A DNA stretch of 64,000 bases. It comes from Allobranchiibius sp. CTAmp26. Its GTDB lineage: Bacteria > Actinomycetota > Actinomycetes > Actinomycetales > Dermatophilaceae. Every line of letters starts with the position of its first letter. The first letter of the stretch is position 1. The stretch is taken from positions 1 to 64,000 of the forward strand of contig NZ_JAGEKR010000010.1 of the NCBI RefSeq assembly GCF_017565405.1, in the 5' to 3' direction. The translations under genes were made by a program, and so were the position numbers. A model generated the notes under the pieces. The model was not told the origin of the DNA, made no database searches, and saw only the letters and a program-made list of their open reading frames with translations. This document shows, one piece after another, positions 25,960 through 35,154 of this stretch.

Positions 25960-26029
25960 CGAGCGGAGGGGTCCGGCGTCGGGCGGAGGGGTCATGTCCC
26001 CTCCGTTCGGTGCCGGACCCCTCCGCTCG
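25960..26029. terminator. Very long hairpin between fadE and lutA
   Basis: An 18-bp perfect stem (25960-25977 with 26012-26029) continues into a 14-bp inner stem with G-T pairs and a TCATGT loop. It ends the fadE transcript. It shares CGAGCGGAGGGGTCCG with the hairpin at 29015-29081 on the other side of lutABC. Confidence 0.8.
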
Positions 26030-26083
26030 TTGACGGGAGGTACGTTCGGTGACGGGACCATCGGACTGTCACCAGGAGACTCC

Positions 26084-26821
26084 ATGCGTATCGCGTTGTT
26101 CGCCACCTGCCTGGTGGACGGACTCTTCCCCGAGGTGGGCAAGGCGACGGTGAGCGTCCTGCGCAGGCTCGGGCATGAGGTGGTCCTCCCGCTCGAGCAG
26201 ACGTGCTGCGGGCAGATGCACGTCAACACCGGCTACCCGCGCGAGGCGCTGCCGATGGTCCGTCGGTACGCCGACACCTTCGAGCCGTACGACGTGATCG
26301 TGACGCCGAGCGGCAGTTGCGCGGGCGCCATACGTCACCAGCACGTCCAGGTAGCAAGGAAATTCGGTGATGACGCACTGGTGCAGCGGGTCGAGGCCGT
26401 TGCGTCTCGCAGCTACGAGCTGTCCGAGCTGCTGGTTGACGTCCTCGGGGTGACCGACGTGGGAGCGAGCTACCCGCACCGCGTGACCTACCACCCGACG
26501 TGCCACTCGCTGCGGGTGCTGCGCGTGGGCGACCGGCCGCTGCGACTGCTGCGCGCCGTCGACGGGATCGATCTGGTGGAGCTGCCGCAGGCGGAGACCT
26601 GTTGCGGCTTCGGTGGCACCTTCGCGTTGAAGAACTCCGACACGTCGACCGCGATGCTCGCCGACAAGATGCGCGCCATCCAGTCGACCGGCGCGCAGAT
26701 GTGCGCCGCGAGCGACGCGTCCTGCCTCATGCACATCGGGGGCGGCATGGCGCGCCTCAACGTCGGCACCGAGACCGTCCACCTGGCACAGATCCTGGCT
26801 TCGACGAAGGATGCGCGATGA
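26084..26821 (+). CDS. lutA: Lactate utilisation protein A (Fe-S subunit)
   Basis: 245 residues with two CCG cysteine domains: EQTCCGQMH, then TYHPTCHS and AETCCGFGGTFALK. Part of the LutABC complex that oxidises L-lactate to pyruvate. ATG 26084 has AGGAGA eight bases upstream; the frame is open earlier but only inside the hairpin. It overlaps lutB by ATGA. Confidence 0.94.
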   Translation: MRIALFATCLVDGLFPEVGKATVSVLRRLGHEVVLPLEQTCCGQMHVNTGYPREALPMVRRYADTFEPYDVIVTPSGSCAGAIRHQHVQVARKFGDDALVQRVEAVASRSYELSELLVDVLGVTDVGASYPHRVTYHPTCHSLRVLRVGDRPLRLLRAVDGIDLVELPQAETCCGFGGTFALKNSDTSTAMLADKMRAIQSTGAQMCAASDASCLMHIGGGMARLNVGTETVHLAQILASTKDAR

Positions 26822-28371
26822 CGACGTTCCTCGGTATGCCGACCGCCTCACCGACCACCCACCTGCGCACCGGGGAGTCCTTTCCTGACGCCGCGCGCAC
26901 CGGCCTGGCCGACAGCCAGCAACGGCACAACCTGCAGGTCGCGACGACCACGATCCGCGACAAGCGCGCGCGTGTCGTGGCCGAACTCGACGACTGGGAG
27001 CAGCTGCGCGCTGCGGGCGCCGCAATCAAGGACGCCACTCTCGCCGAGCTGCCCGACCATCTGGAGCGTTTCGAGGCCGCCGTCACCGCACGCGGCGGCA
27101 CCGTGCACTGGGCACGGGACGGCGACGAGGCCAACGCCATCGTGACCCGACTGATCCAGGCCACCGGTGAGACCGACGTGGTCAAGGTGAAGTCGATGGC
27201 CACCGAGGAGATCGGCCTCAACGAGGCGTTGGCGGACGCGGGCATCACCGCCACCGAGACCGACCTCGCCGAGCTCATCGTGCAGCTCGGCAACGACCGG
27301 CCCAGTCACATCCTGGTGCCCGCGATCCATCGCAACCGCAGCGAGATCCGCGAGATCTTCCGTGACCACATGGAGGACGTGGATCCCGGTCTGACGAACG
27401 ATCCGGAAGAGCTGGCGGGGGCCGCCCGCCTGCACCTGCGGCGCAGGTTCCTGTCGGCGAAGGTCGCGGTCAGCGGCGCGAACTTCGGGGTCGCCGAGAG
27501 CGGCACGCTGTGCGTCGTGGAGTCCGAGGGGAACGGGCGGATGTGCCTGACCCTGCCGCGGACGCTGATCACCGTGATGGGCATCGAGAAGCTGGTGCCG
27601 ACGTGGCGCGACCTCGAGGTCTTCCTGCAGCTGCTCCCCCGATCCTCGACCGGTGAGCGGATGAACCCGTACACCTCGATGTGGACCGGCGCGACCGAGG
27701 GCCAGGACTTCCACGTCGTCCTGCTCGACAACGGGCGCACCGCGACGCTGGCCGACCCGAACGGCCGGTCGGCCCTGCGCTGCATCCGCTGCTCGGCCTG
27801 CCTCAACGTCTGCCCGGTCTACGAGCGCGCCGGCGGGCACGCGTACGGATCGGTCTATCCCGGCCCGATCGGCGCGGTGCTCTCGCCCCAGCTGACGGGG
27901 GTGAAGGACAACCCGTCGCTGCCGTTCGCGTCCTCGCTGTGCGGTGCGTGTTACGACGTGTGCCCGGTGGCCATCGATATCCCGACGATGCTGGTGCACC
28001 TGCGCGCCGAGGTCGTCGCGGCCAAGCGCGAGGAGCACCGGGTGCCCACGGCCGAGGCGGCCTCGATGACCGCTGCGGCCTGGACGATGAGCTCGCGCCG
28101 ACGGTGGACGGCCGCGCTGCGCAGCCTCTCGCTGGGCCGGGTCGCGCGGCGGATGCCGGCGCTGCCGCCGCCACTGTCGTCGTGGGCGCGCTCGCGCGAC
28201 CTGCCGGACATGCCGCGTGAGACGTTGCGCGACTGGTGGGTGCGGGAGGGTGGTGACGCGGCGCCGGACTCGGCTGCCACGCCCACGCCACCTTCGCCGT
28301 CCTCGGCGCCCTCGGCGCCCTCGGCGCCCTCGTCGTCGGCGTCCTCGGCGTCCGAGGAGGACGGACGATGA
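26818..28371 (+). CDS. lutB: Lactate utilisation protein B (Fe-S subunit)
   Basis: 517 residues. An LUD domain (about 75-300; SGANFGVAESGTL) is followed by two 4Fe-4S sites, CIRCSACLNVCPVY starting Cys322 and CGACYDVCPVAID about 374. The C-terminus carries a low-complexity Ser/Ala/Pro tail (about 485-517) made in part by a 9-bp tandem repeat, likely disordered and variable among relatives. ATGA overlaps couple it to lutA and lutC. Confidence 0.94.
   Translation: MTTFLGMPTASPTTHLRTGESFPDAARTGLADSQQRHNLQVATTTIRDKRARVVAELDDWEQLRAAGAAIKDATLAELPDHLERFEAAVTARGGTVHWARDGDEANAIVTRLIQATGETDVVKVKSMATEEIGLNEALADAGITATETDLAELIVQLGNDRPSHILVPAIHRNRSEIREIFRDHMEDVDPGLTNDPEELAGAARLHLRRRFLSAKVAVSGANFGVAESGTLCVVESEGNGRMCLTLPRTLITVMGIEKLVPTWRDLEVFLQLLPRSSTGERMNPYTSMWTGATEGQDFHVVLLDNGRTATLADPNGRSALRCIRCSACLNVCPVYERAGGHAYGSVYPGPIGAVLSPQLTGVKDNPSLPFASSLCGACYDVCPVAIDIPTMLVHLRAEVVAAKREEHRVPTAEAASMTAAAWTMSSRRRWTAALRSLSLGRVARRMPALPPPLSSWARSRDLPDMPRETLRDWWVREGGDAAPDSAATPTPPSPSSAPSAPSAPSSSASSASEEDGR
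28302..28328 (+). repeat. Three 9-bp units (CTCGGCGCC) in the lutB tail
   Basis: Perfect in-frame units add Ser-Ala-Pro triplets to the LutB tail. Length change by slippage would not break the frame. Confidence 0.85.
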
Positions 28372-28973
28372 ACGCGCGCGAGGAGATCCTGCACCGGGTG
28401 CGCACGGCGCTGGCGGACCGGCCCGCTCCGCCGCCGGTCGTCCGCGACTATCACCAGGCCGGGTCCCGGTCGGTGGACGTCGATGTCTTCGCCGAGCGGG
28501 TCGCCGACTACCGCGCGACGGTCCACCGGTGTGGCGCGTCCGCCGTCCGGGAACGCGTCTCGCAGATCCTGCAGGAGCGATCGATCGACGAGATCGTCGT
28601 ACCAGTGGGATTCCCGGCGGACTGGACGCCGACGGTGCGGATCACGCACGAACCGGTGAGTGTCGAGCAGCTGGACCGTGTTTCGGCGGTCCTCACCACC
28701 TGCAGCCTCGGCATCGAGCAGACCGGGACGATCGTGCTGGACGCCGGGCCGGGGCAGGGCCCGCGCGTACTGACCCTGGTGCCCGACTACCACCTGGTCG
28801 TGGTCCGGGAGGAGCAGGTGGTGGCAGCTGTGCCGGATGCCGTCGCCGATCTCGACCCGACCCGTCCGCTGACCTGGATCAGCGGACCGAGCGCCACCAG
28901 CGACATCGAGTTGCGGCGGGTCGAAGGCGTGCACGGACCGCGCACCCTCGACGTCCTGCTCGTCGCGCCGTGA
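28368..28973 (+). CDS. lutC: Lactate utilisation protein C
   Basis: 201 residues, LUD domain protein completing LutABC. LTTCSLGIEQTGTIVLDAG and TWISGPSATSDIELRRVEGVHGP are the family's conserved blocks. Begins on the lutB stop (ATGA). The operon ends at the hairpin at 29015. Confidence 0.93.
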   Translation: MNAREEILHRVRTALADRPAPPPVVRDYHQAGSRSVDVDVFAERVADYRATVHRCGASAVRERVSQILQERSIDEIVVPVGFPADWTPTVRITHEPVSVEQLDRVSAVLTTCSLGIEQTGTIVLDAGPGQGPRVLTLVPDYHLVVVREEQVVAAVPDAVADLDPTRPLTWISGPSATSDIELRRVEGVHGPRTLDVLLVAP

Positions 28974-29014
28974 CCCTCCCGCACGCCCGCTGACGGCCCC
29001 TGTCTCTTTCCGTC

Positions 29015-29081
29015 GAGCGGAGGGGTCCGCGCTCGACGGAGGGGTCGTAACCACTCCACTCGGCGGCGGACCCCTCCGCTC
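29015..29081. terminator. Long hairpin between lutC and the convergent thioredoxin-NHL gene
   Basis: A 16-bp perfect outer stem (29015-29030 with 29066-29081) encloses an 8-bp inner stem with one mismatch and a CGTA loop. It shares the outer arm CGTCGAGCGGAGGGGTCCG with the hairpin before lutA. It is placed to terminate both converging transcripts. Confidence 0.82.
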
Positions 29082-29097
29082 AATGGGGAGGCGCGCG

Positions 29098-30954
29098 TCA
29101 GACGCCGCGCAGGTCGAGGTGCAACTCGGTCGGCGCGCCCGCCTCGAGCACCACTGGGATGCCCCAATCCTGTTGATAGAGATGGCAGGCGGCGTACTCC
29201 GGCACCTCGCCGGTCTCCGGGTCGCCGTCGCACGCGGCCGCGCGCACGGAGATGTGCAGCGTGCCGTCACCGACCGCCGGGTCGAGCTGCAGGGTGCGGG
29301 TCAGTCCAGTCGAGGTGCCGTCGCCGTCGCGGATCAGAGCACCCGGGGTGGCCATCACCATCAGCTGGGTGGGGTCGCCGTAGCGATAGTCGAGCTTCTG
29401 ACCGGTCGGCGGCTCGAACGCGATGTGCAGCTCCACCGCGCCGGGGGCCAGCGGTGTCACCGGACGCTGGGTCTGGTGCGCGATACCCGCGACCCGCTGC
29501 GCCTGCGCTGGTACGGCGACGCGGGTGACCTGGTGTGCCGCTGACTCGACGACGAGCAATCGCACTGTGTCGCCGTCTGATTCGACGACGACATCGCTGG
29601 GCTCTGCCAGGTCGGTGGCGAGCGTCGAGACCTCGTTTTCCACGGGGTCGTACCGCCGGATCGCTCCGTTGTACGTGTCGGCGATCGCGACGCTGCCGTC
29701 CGGCAGCTCGGTGACACCCAAAGGGTGCTGCAGCAGCGCGTCCGCGGCCGGGCCGTCGACGTGGCCGAAGTCGAAGAGGCCCTGCCCGATGTGGGTCGCG
29801 ACCTCGAAGCCACTGTCCTGCAACGTGATCGAGCGCAATGCCGACGACTCGGAGTCCGCGACCCAGACCCGCGAGCCGTCGGCGGAGGTGGCGAGCCCGG
29901 AGGGCTGCGCGAACCACGCGTCGTGCGCCGCGCCGTCGCGGATGCCCTCCGCGCTCGTGCCGCCGAGCACCGCGACCGTGTTGTCGCCCGGATCGACGGC
30001 CAGGTGCAGCGCCCACAGCTGGTGGACGCCGGCCATCGCGATCACCGCGCGGTCGATCCACCAGGTGATATCCCACGGCGTCGACAGATCCTGGCGCAGC
30101 GCCAGACCGCTGCCCGACCGCTCGCGCAGCTGCTCACCGGTGCCGGCAACGACCTGGATCTGCCCGTCGGACAACCGGATCGAGGCGATCTGGTGGTGCA
30201 CGCTGTCGGCGACCAGCACGTCGTACCCCACCCGCGCGGCGACCTCGGGCGGCAGCACGCAGATGCCCTGCGGCTCCTCGAAGACGCCCGGTCCGCCGTA
30301 CCTCGCGCGTTCGGTGGTCAGGTCCGGCTCCAGATGCACGACCTGGTGGTGGGCTGTGTCCGAGAGCAGGTAGCTGCCGTCGGGGACCGCGGCGAGCTTG
30401 CCGGGGAAGCGCAGGGCGGTCTGCGGCTGGGGCGGCGCGACGTACGGCGAATCCCCGCGCCGAAGCGTGCCTTTCGCCTCGTGCTCCGCCACGAGCTCGC
30501 GCACGAGTACGCCGAGCCCATGGGCGTGACCTTCGCCGGACAGCTGGGCCACGATGTATCCCTCGGGGTCGATCACCACCAGCGTCGGCCAGGCACGCGC
30601 GGCGTACGCCTGCCAGGTGGTCAGCTCCGGGTCGTCGAGGACCGGGTGCCCCACGGCGTACCGCTCGACCGCCGCCTCGACCGCGGCCGGTTCACCCTCG
30701 TGCTCGAACTTCGGCGAGTGCACCCCCAGCAGCACCAGCTCATCGGCGAACTCCTGCTCCAGCGGCCGCAACTCGTCCAGCACGTGCAGACAGTTGACGC
30801 AGCAGAAGGTCCAGAAGTCCAGGACCACGATCTTGCCGCGCAGGCTTTTCACACTCAGGTCGGCGCCGCCGGTGTTCAGCCACCGTCGCCCCGCCAACTC
30901 CGGCGCGCGCACCCGCACCTTCGCCCTGACTGACCCGTCCACCGTCTCGCTCAC
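29098..30954 (-). CDS. Thioredoxin-like / NHL-repeat protein
   Basis: 618 residues. The thioredoxin domain (about 10-160) has an active-site pair FCCVNC after LDFWT. It is followed by an NHL beta-propeller (about 190-510) with repeating HQVVHLEPD, PQGICVLP, QPSGLATSADG and HPLGVTELPDGS units, and a C-terminal beta domain. This is the order in NHLRC2-type proteins. No signal peptide is visible, so it is probably cytoplasmic. GTG 30954 is a choice without a close ribosome binding site; another GTG lies four codons on. The redox partner is unknown. Confidence 0.85.
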   Translation of the reverse strand: MSETVDGSVRAKVRVRAPELAGRRWLNTGGADLSVKSLRGKIVVLDFWTFCCVNCLHVLDELRPLEQEFADELVLLGVHSPKFEHEGEPAAVEAAVERYAVGHPVLDDPELTTWQAYAARAWPTLVVIDPEGYIVAQLSGEGHAHGLGVLVRELVAEHEAKGTLRRGDSPYVAPPQPQTALRFPGKLAAVPDGSYLLSDTAHHQVVHLEPDLTTERARYGGPGVFEEPQGICVLPPEVAARVGYDVLVADSVHHQIASIRLSDGQIQVVAGTGEQLRERSGSGLALRQDLSTPWDITWWIDRAVIAMAGVHQLWALHLAVDPGDNTVAVLGGTSAEGIRDGAAHDAWFAQPSGLATSADGSRVWVADSESSALRSITLQDSGFEVATHIGQGLFDFGHVDGPAADALLQHPLGVTELPDGSVAIADTYNGAIRRYDPVENEVSTLATDLAEPSDVVVESDGDTVRLLVVESAAHQVTRVAVPAQAQRVAGIAHQTQRPVTPLAPGAVELHIAFEPPTGQKLDYRYGDPTQLMVMATPGALIRDGDGTSTGLTRTLQLDPAVGDGTLHISVRAAACDGDPETGEVPEYAACHLYQQDWGIPVVLEAGAPTELHLDLRGV

Positions 30955-31009
30955 GCAGAAGCCAACGACACCACCCGTGCGGTCATTCCACGAGCGGTCC
31001 CGGCAACCT

Positions 31010-31071
31010 GGTGGGGGTTTTGCGTCTGCGGCCAGTGCTGCAGCCCTGGCCACAGACGCAAAACCCCCACC
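31010..31071. terminator. Long hairpin upstream of the DUF559 gene (loop family 1)
   Basis: A 19-bp outer stem (31010-31028 with 31053-31071) and a 6-bp inner stem GGCCAG/CTGGCC carry the 10-nt loop TGCTGCAGCC. The apical 17 bases GTGCTGCAGCCCTGGCC recur exactly in the hairpin at 32154-32211. It lies between two divergently oriented genes, which is odd for a terminator. Confidence 0.8.
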
Positions 31072-31159
31072 CCGACCCGGCTGTCCACATCCCCACCCAC
31101 TCTCCACACCCGGCCCGCGGCGACCTGACGCCCATCGGCGCGGCCACGACGATCGCTCG

Positions 31160-32137
31160 ATGGACACCATCACCACCCCGTACCAGGCCTTTCCCGTCGC
31201 GATGAGCTATCCCCTGCGGATCCGCGTCCGGCAGCAGGGATACGCGTTCACCCGCCGCGATGCCCTGGAGTTCGGCGCCTCGGACGAGCAGCTCCGGGCG
31301 TGGTGTCACGCAGAGGACGTGCTCAGCGGCGCGCAGGGCAGTTACTTCCTGCCGCCCGGCGACATCGACACGACCACCAGCGCCGCCGAGACCCAGCGGC
31401 GCCGCATCCGCGCTCTGCTCCTGGTGCTGGGCGACGGGTACGTCGTCACGCACCAGTCGTCCCTCCTCGCCTGGGATCTGCCCATCGACCCGTCCTGCAA
31501 CCCCACGGAGATCCACCTGGGCCACCGGGAGGGTCATCGATGGTCGCGCCGGCCCGGGGTTCGGCTGCACAGAGTGCCGGCGCCGATCCCGATCACCACC
31601 GCGTCCGGCATACCGACGGTCGCTGCGGCGTACGCGATCGTCCAGGTGGGTGCCGGGGTCGGAGTGGAAGCAGCGGTGGTCCCTGCGGATGCCGCGCTGC
31701 GCAACTACCTCGCCTCACCCACCGACCTGGCCGAGGCGGTCGAACGGTCGCGCGGGACGCCCGGCTGCACGCGACTGGCGACCCTGCTCGACCTCGTCGA
31801 TCCCCGCTCCGAGTCCCCCGGTGAGAGCAGACTGCGACTGCTCCTGCGTGCAGCCGGCGTGCCGGTCACTCCGCAGGTCGTCATCCGCGACGACGCCGGA
31901 CACTTCGTCGCCCGCGTCGACCTGCTCGTCGACGGCACGCGCACGATCGTGGAGTTCGACGGGCTGCTGAAGTACCGCGGCGCGGGTAACAGCGAGGCCC
32001 TCGTCAACGAGAAGCGGCGCGAACTGGCGCTCCAGCGGCTCGGTTACCGGGTCGTGCGCGTCGTGTGGGACGACCTGACCGATCCGGACCGGGTGCTGTC
32101 GTTGCTCAGGCCGCCCTCACTGCAGACCGGGCCGTGA
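31160..32137 (+). CDS. AbiEi-like N-terminus plus DUF559 (VSR-like) endonuclease-fold protein
   Basis: 325 residues. The N-terminal half resembles the winged-helix region of actinobacterial AbiEi-type proteins (AFTRRDALEFGASDEQLRAW). The C-terminal part (about 220-320) has the DUF559/VSR fold: DLLVDGTRTIVEFDGLLKY supplies the Asp...Glu-x-Asp metal ligands, followed by NEKRRELALQRLGYRVVRVVW. Such genes are common and often solitary in actinomycetes; function is not established, and nicking or antitoxin-like roles are guesses. ATG 31160; no strong ribosome binding site. Hairpins with the same loop flank it on both sides. Confidence 0.75.
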   Translation: MDTITTPYQAFPVAMSYPLRIRVRQQGYAFTRRDALEFGASDEQLRAWCHAEDVLSGAQGSYFLPPGDIDTTTSAAETQRRRIRALLLVLGDGYVVTHQSSLLAWDLPIDPSCNPTEIHLGHREGHRWSRRPGVRLHRVPAPIPITTASGIPTVAAAYAIVQVGAGVGVEAAVVPADAALRNYLASPTDLAEAVERSRGTPGCTRLATLLDLVDPRSESPGESRLRLLLRAAGVPVTPQVVIRDDAGHFVARVDLLVDGTRTIVEFDGLLKYRGAGNSEALVNEKRRELALQRLGYRVVRVVWDDLTDPDRVLSLLRPPSLQTGP

Positions 32138-32153
32138 CACCGCCACCACGACG

Positions 32154-32211
32154 CTGCTGGTTTGCGTTTGCGACCGGTGCTGCAGCCCTGGCCGCAAACG
32201 CAAACCAGCAG
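32154..32211. terminator. Long hairpin after the DUF559 gene (loop family 1)
   Basis: A 19-bp perfect stem (32154-32172 with 32193-32211) tipped by CCGG/CTGG and the loop TGCTGCAGCC. It shares the apical 17 bases with 31010-31071 but has a completely different stem sequence. It ends the DUF559 gene 17 bases after its stop and faces the convergent hydrolase. Confidence 0.85.
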
Positions 32212-32265
32212 TGCCGTCCCCGTCAGTGCCCGTCAGTGCCCATCAGTGCGGGTCCGCTCGCCCGC

Positions 32266-33072
32266 TCAGAGGCGGCGGTCGGCCAGGACCGGGAACGTCT
32301 CGCGTACGTCCCGCACAGCCGTCGGGTCGATCTCGACCGACAGCACCTCCTGCTCCTCGCCCGCCTCGGCGAGCAGCTCACCACCCGGCGCGATAACGGC
32401 GGAGTGACCGCCCATCTGCGTCCGTGCGTGGGTGCCGGCGGTGTTGCAGGCCAGCACGAAGCACTGGTTCTCGACCGCGCGTGCCCGCAGCAGCAGCCGC
32501 CATGCGTCGACGCGCGCCATCGGCCACGCGGCCGGCACGACGAACGCCTCGGCGCCGCGGTCCAGCAGGGCGCGGTACATCTCCGGAAAACGGATGTCGT
32601 AACAGGTTGACAGGCCCACCGCGAGGGACGACGTGCCCGCCGGTACGTCGACCCGCACCAGTTCCGTCCCCGCATCCATCAGCTTGGGCTCGCCGCCCGC
32701 GAAACCGAACCGGTGGATCTTGCGGTACGTCGTCACGAGGGTCCCGCTCGCGTCGTAGACGAGCGAGGTGTTCCACAGGTCGTGGCCCTCCTCACCGGTC
32801 TCGCCCGATGCGGGCCGCTCCACGATCGATCCCCCGTGGAGGAAGACCCCCGCATCGCGGGCCGCCGCGGACAACGCGGCGCCGATCGGTCCGGTCACGT
32901 CCTGAGCGCGTGAGCTCCACTCCCGGTAGGAGAAGCCCCCCGCTCCCCACAGCTCCGGCAGCACCACCAGGTCGTGCCCGGCCTGGGCCCGGACCAGCGC
33001 AGCAACGCGCTCGACGCGTGCGTCGAGGGTCTCGGCGTCGTCGTACGCGAGCTGGATCAAAGCGACCCGCAT
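32266..33072 (-). CDS. Carbon-nitrogen hydrolase (omega-amidase/nitrilase-like)
   Basis: 268 residues with the nitrilase triad Glu40 (VLPELWG), Lys118 (TYRKIHRFGF) and Cys157 (STCYDIRFPEMY). The TCYDIRFPE block is that of Nit2-type omega-amidases, which open alpha-ketoglutaramate and related amides. ATG 33072 overlaps the stop of the CtaG-like gene by one base (TGATG), so they share a transcript although functions look unrelated. Confidence 0.88.
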   Translation of the reverse strand: MRVALIQLAYDDAETLDARVERVAALVRAQAGHDLVVLPELWGAGGFSYREWSSRAQDVTGPIGAALSAAARDAGVFLHGGSIVERPASGETGEEGHDLWNTSLVYDASGTLVTTYRKIHRFGFAGGEPKLMDAGTELVRVDVPAGTSSLAVGLSTCYDIRFPEMYRALLDRGAEAFVVPAAWPMARVDAWRLLLRARAVENQCFVLACNTAGTHARTQMGGHSAVIAPGGELLAEAGEEQEVLSVEIDPTAVRDVRETFPVLADRRL

Positions 33073-35084
33073 CAGACCTGCTTCCCGCGGCCGGAACGCG
33101 CCGCCAGATAGTCGTTGTACGCGCGCAGCTCCGCGTCGCCGTCCCGGTCGGCCTGCCGCGCCTGCCGTTCGCCCTCGGCCGTGTCCTTGCGATACCACTC
33201 GCCCGCGATCAGCATGGCCAGCAGGAATGTCGGCACCTCACCGGCGCCCCACGCGATGGTCCCGCCACGCTGCTGGTCGGTGATCGGACTTGACACGTAG
33301 GACAGGTGCAGCAACTGGAAGAAGTCGCCGCCCAACAGATCGCTGCCGGTCATCAGGGCCACCCCGAAGAAGGCGTGGAAGGTGATGGCGATCAGCAGGA
33401 TTCCCAGCCGGATCGGGGGTGCCCAACGGCGCGGGCCCGGATCGATGCCCACCAGCGCCCAGGCGTAGAGGTACCCCGACGCCATGAAGTGCACCATCAT
33501 CAGCAGGTGCCCGGTATGCGTGGTGAGCGCCAGGTGGAAGAGCGGCGAGTAGTAGAAGACGATGAGCGACACGAAGACGAACGCCGCCGCCACCGCCGGG
33601 TTCGCGACCACGGCCACCGCGCGTGAGTGGACGACCGAGAGGATGACCTCTCGTGGCCCGAGGGTGAGGTCGTGCCGCTTGGGCAGTGCCCGCAGCGCGA
33701 GCGTGACCACACCGCCGCGCACCAGCAGGATCGGCACCAGCATCGACACCGTCATGTGCTCGAGCATGTGCACGGAGAACATCACCCGGCCGTAGACCGC
33801 CGGGGCGCCGTCGACCATGTAGAGGAAGATCAGCCAGCCGAGGCACCAGGAGATGGTGCGCAGCATGGGCCACCGGTCGCCGCGCCGAGCCAGGCGGATC
33901 ACCCACGCCAGATAGACGGCCACGGCGACCACCGAGACAGCGCTGAGCAGCCATTCGACCCGCCACATCGTGAACCAGGTGACGGCATGCGGCGCCGCCG
34001 GTGCGACGTACCCGGTGAGGCTGTACGCCGTGTCGACCGCGCCGTGGTCCTGCGCGACGGGCGGCGCCGATCGCGCCAGAGCCACACCGACCGCGACGGC
34101 GGCACCCATCACCAGGGACTCGACACCGGCCAACCGCGCGAACAGCGCCCGACCCGGTGCCGCGGCACCGTCGAGGTGACCGATCACCCGCTGCCGGTGC
34201 AGCGCACCGAACGTCCCGAGCGCGAGCAGCAGCACAACCTTGACCAGCACCAGGACGCCGTACCGGGAAGCCAGACCGGAGAAGGAGCCGACCCGGATCA
34301 CGGCGTTCAGCACCCCGGAGACGGCCACCGCGCCGAAACACCACAGCGCGACCGTGGAGTAGCGACGCACGACGTCGGCGGTGCCCTTGCCGAAGCGCCC
34401 CCACATCAGCAGCAGCGCGAGCAGCCCGCCCACCCACACCGTCACGGCGAGCAGGTGCACCAGGAGGGAGTCGACCGACGCCTCGTGGTCGTCCGAGCCG
34501 GCAGCATGCCCGATCAGTGCTAGCGGATAGAGCGCCACGAGCGAGACGCCGAAGAGCCACGCCATCCCGCGAGCGCCCGGTCCGGTGAACGCGAGCAGCG
34601 CGACGGCCGCCGCGATCAGCGCAGTGATGGCCGGTGCGCGCAGGATCTCCAGCTGCCAGATCGACGCCCACGCCTCGGAGGCGAAACCGGCAGACCCGAG
34701 GTGGGTGCCGGAGACGTCGGCGAAGTTCAGGACGACGCTCACGGCGCCGACGAGCGCCCACCCGGTGGCCGACCACGCGGCGTACCGGGCGAGCGACTCC
34801 CGCCGCCGGGAAGTCGCACCCTCGGGCACCAGGAATCCGCCGAGCAGCAGCGCACCGACGGTGAGCGCCGCGGTCAGATCCCGCAGCACGTTGAGGACCG
34901 GGATGCCCCAGCGGACCACGGCGCCGGGGTCGCCGAGGTCGAGCGGAGCCGCTGCGTGGGAGAAGATCACGGCGAGCACGACCACGACGAGTGCGACGGA
35001 CGGCACGCCCCACACCCACTGCGACCGGCGCCCCCGTGCGGGAGCCGCCGCGGTCGCGGTGCTCGTGCCGGTGTCGCTCGCCAT
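33072..35084 (-). CDS. CopD-CtaG fusion: copper transport / cytochrome oxidase assembly
   Basis: 670 residues with about 14 membrane helices. Residues 20-380 are CopD-like, with His in LIGHAAGS and HLLAVTVWVGG. Residues 400-640 are CtaG (caa3 assembly type), with MFSVHMLEHMTVSM and LTTHTGHLLMMVHFMASGYLYAW His clusters. The family delivers copper across the membrane for cytochrome c oxidase CuB. ATG 35084 gives a short polar N-terminus before the first helix; the open frame continues upstream without similarity. First gene of a two-gene unit. Confidence 0.92.
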   Translation of the reverse strand: MASDTGTSTATAAAPARGRRSQWVWGVPSVALVVVVLAVIFSHAAAPLDLGDPGAVVRWGIPVLNVLRDLTAALTVGALLLGGFLVPEGATSRRRESLARYAAWSATGWALVGAVSVVLNFADVSGTHLGSAGFASEAWASIWQLEILRAPAITALIAAAVALLAFTGPGARGMAWLFGVSLVALYPLALIGHAAGSDDHEASVDSLLVHLLAVTVWVGGLLALLLMWGRFGKGTADVVRRYSTVALWCFGAVAVSGVLNAVIRVGSFSGLASRYGVLVLVKVVLLLALGTFGALHRQRVIGHLDGAAAPGRALFARLAGVESLVMGAAVAVGVALARSAPPVAQDHGAVDTAYSLTGYVAPAAPHAVTWFTMWRVEWLLSAVSVVAVAVYLAWVIRLARRGDRWPMLRTISWCLGWLIFLYMVDGAPAVYGRVMFSVHMLEHMTVSMLVPILLVRGGVVTLALRALPKRHDLTLGPREVILSVVHSRAVAVVANPAVAAAFVFVSLIVFYYSPLFHLALTTHTGHLLMMVHFMASGYLYAWALVGIDPGPRRWAPPIRLGILLIAITFHAFFGVALMTGSDLLGGDFFQLLHLSYVSSPITDQQRGGTIAWGAGEVPTFLLAMLIAGEWYRKDTAEGERQARQADRDGDAELRAYNDYLAARSGRGKQV

Positions 35085-35154
35085 GGGTCCAGGGTAGGCA
35101 GGGATGCCGCTACGCCGTCCGGCGCACCGCTCGCCGGGCCAGTAGGTTGGGCGC

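Noticed and set aside
25960-29081. Composite transposon around lutABC
   Set aside because: The flanking hairpins are related, but there is no transposase, target duplication or clear terminal inverted repeat pairing between the two ends.
31020-31076. Extension of the thioredoxin-NHL or DUF559 frames through the hairpin
   Set aside because: Both frames read through because the palindrome is free of stops; the encoded peptides are mirror images of the repeat, not protein domains.
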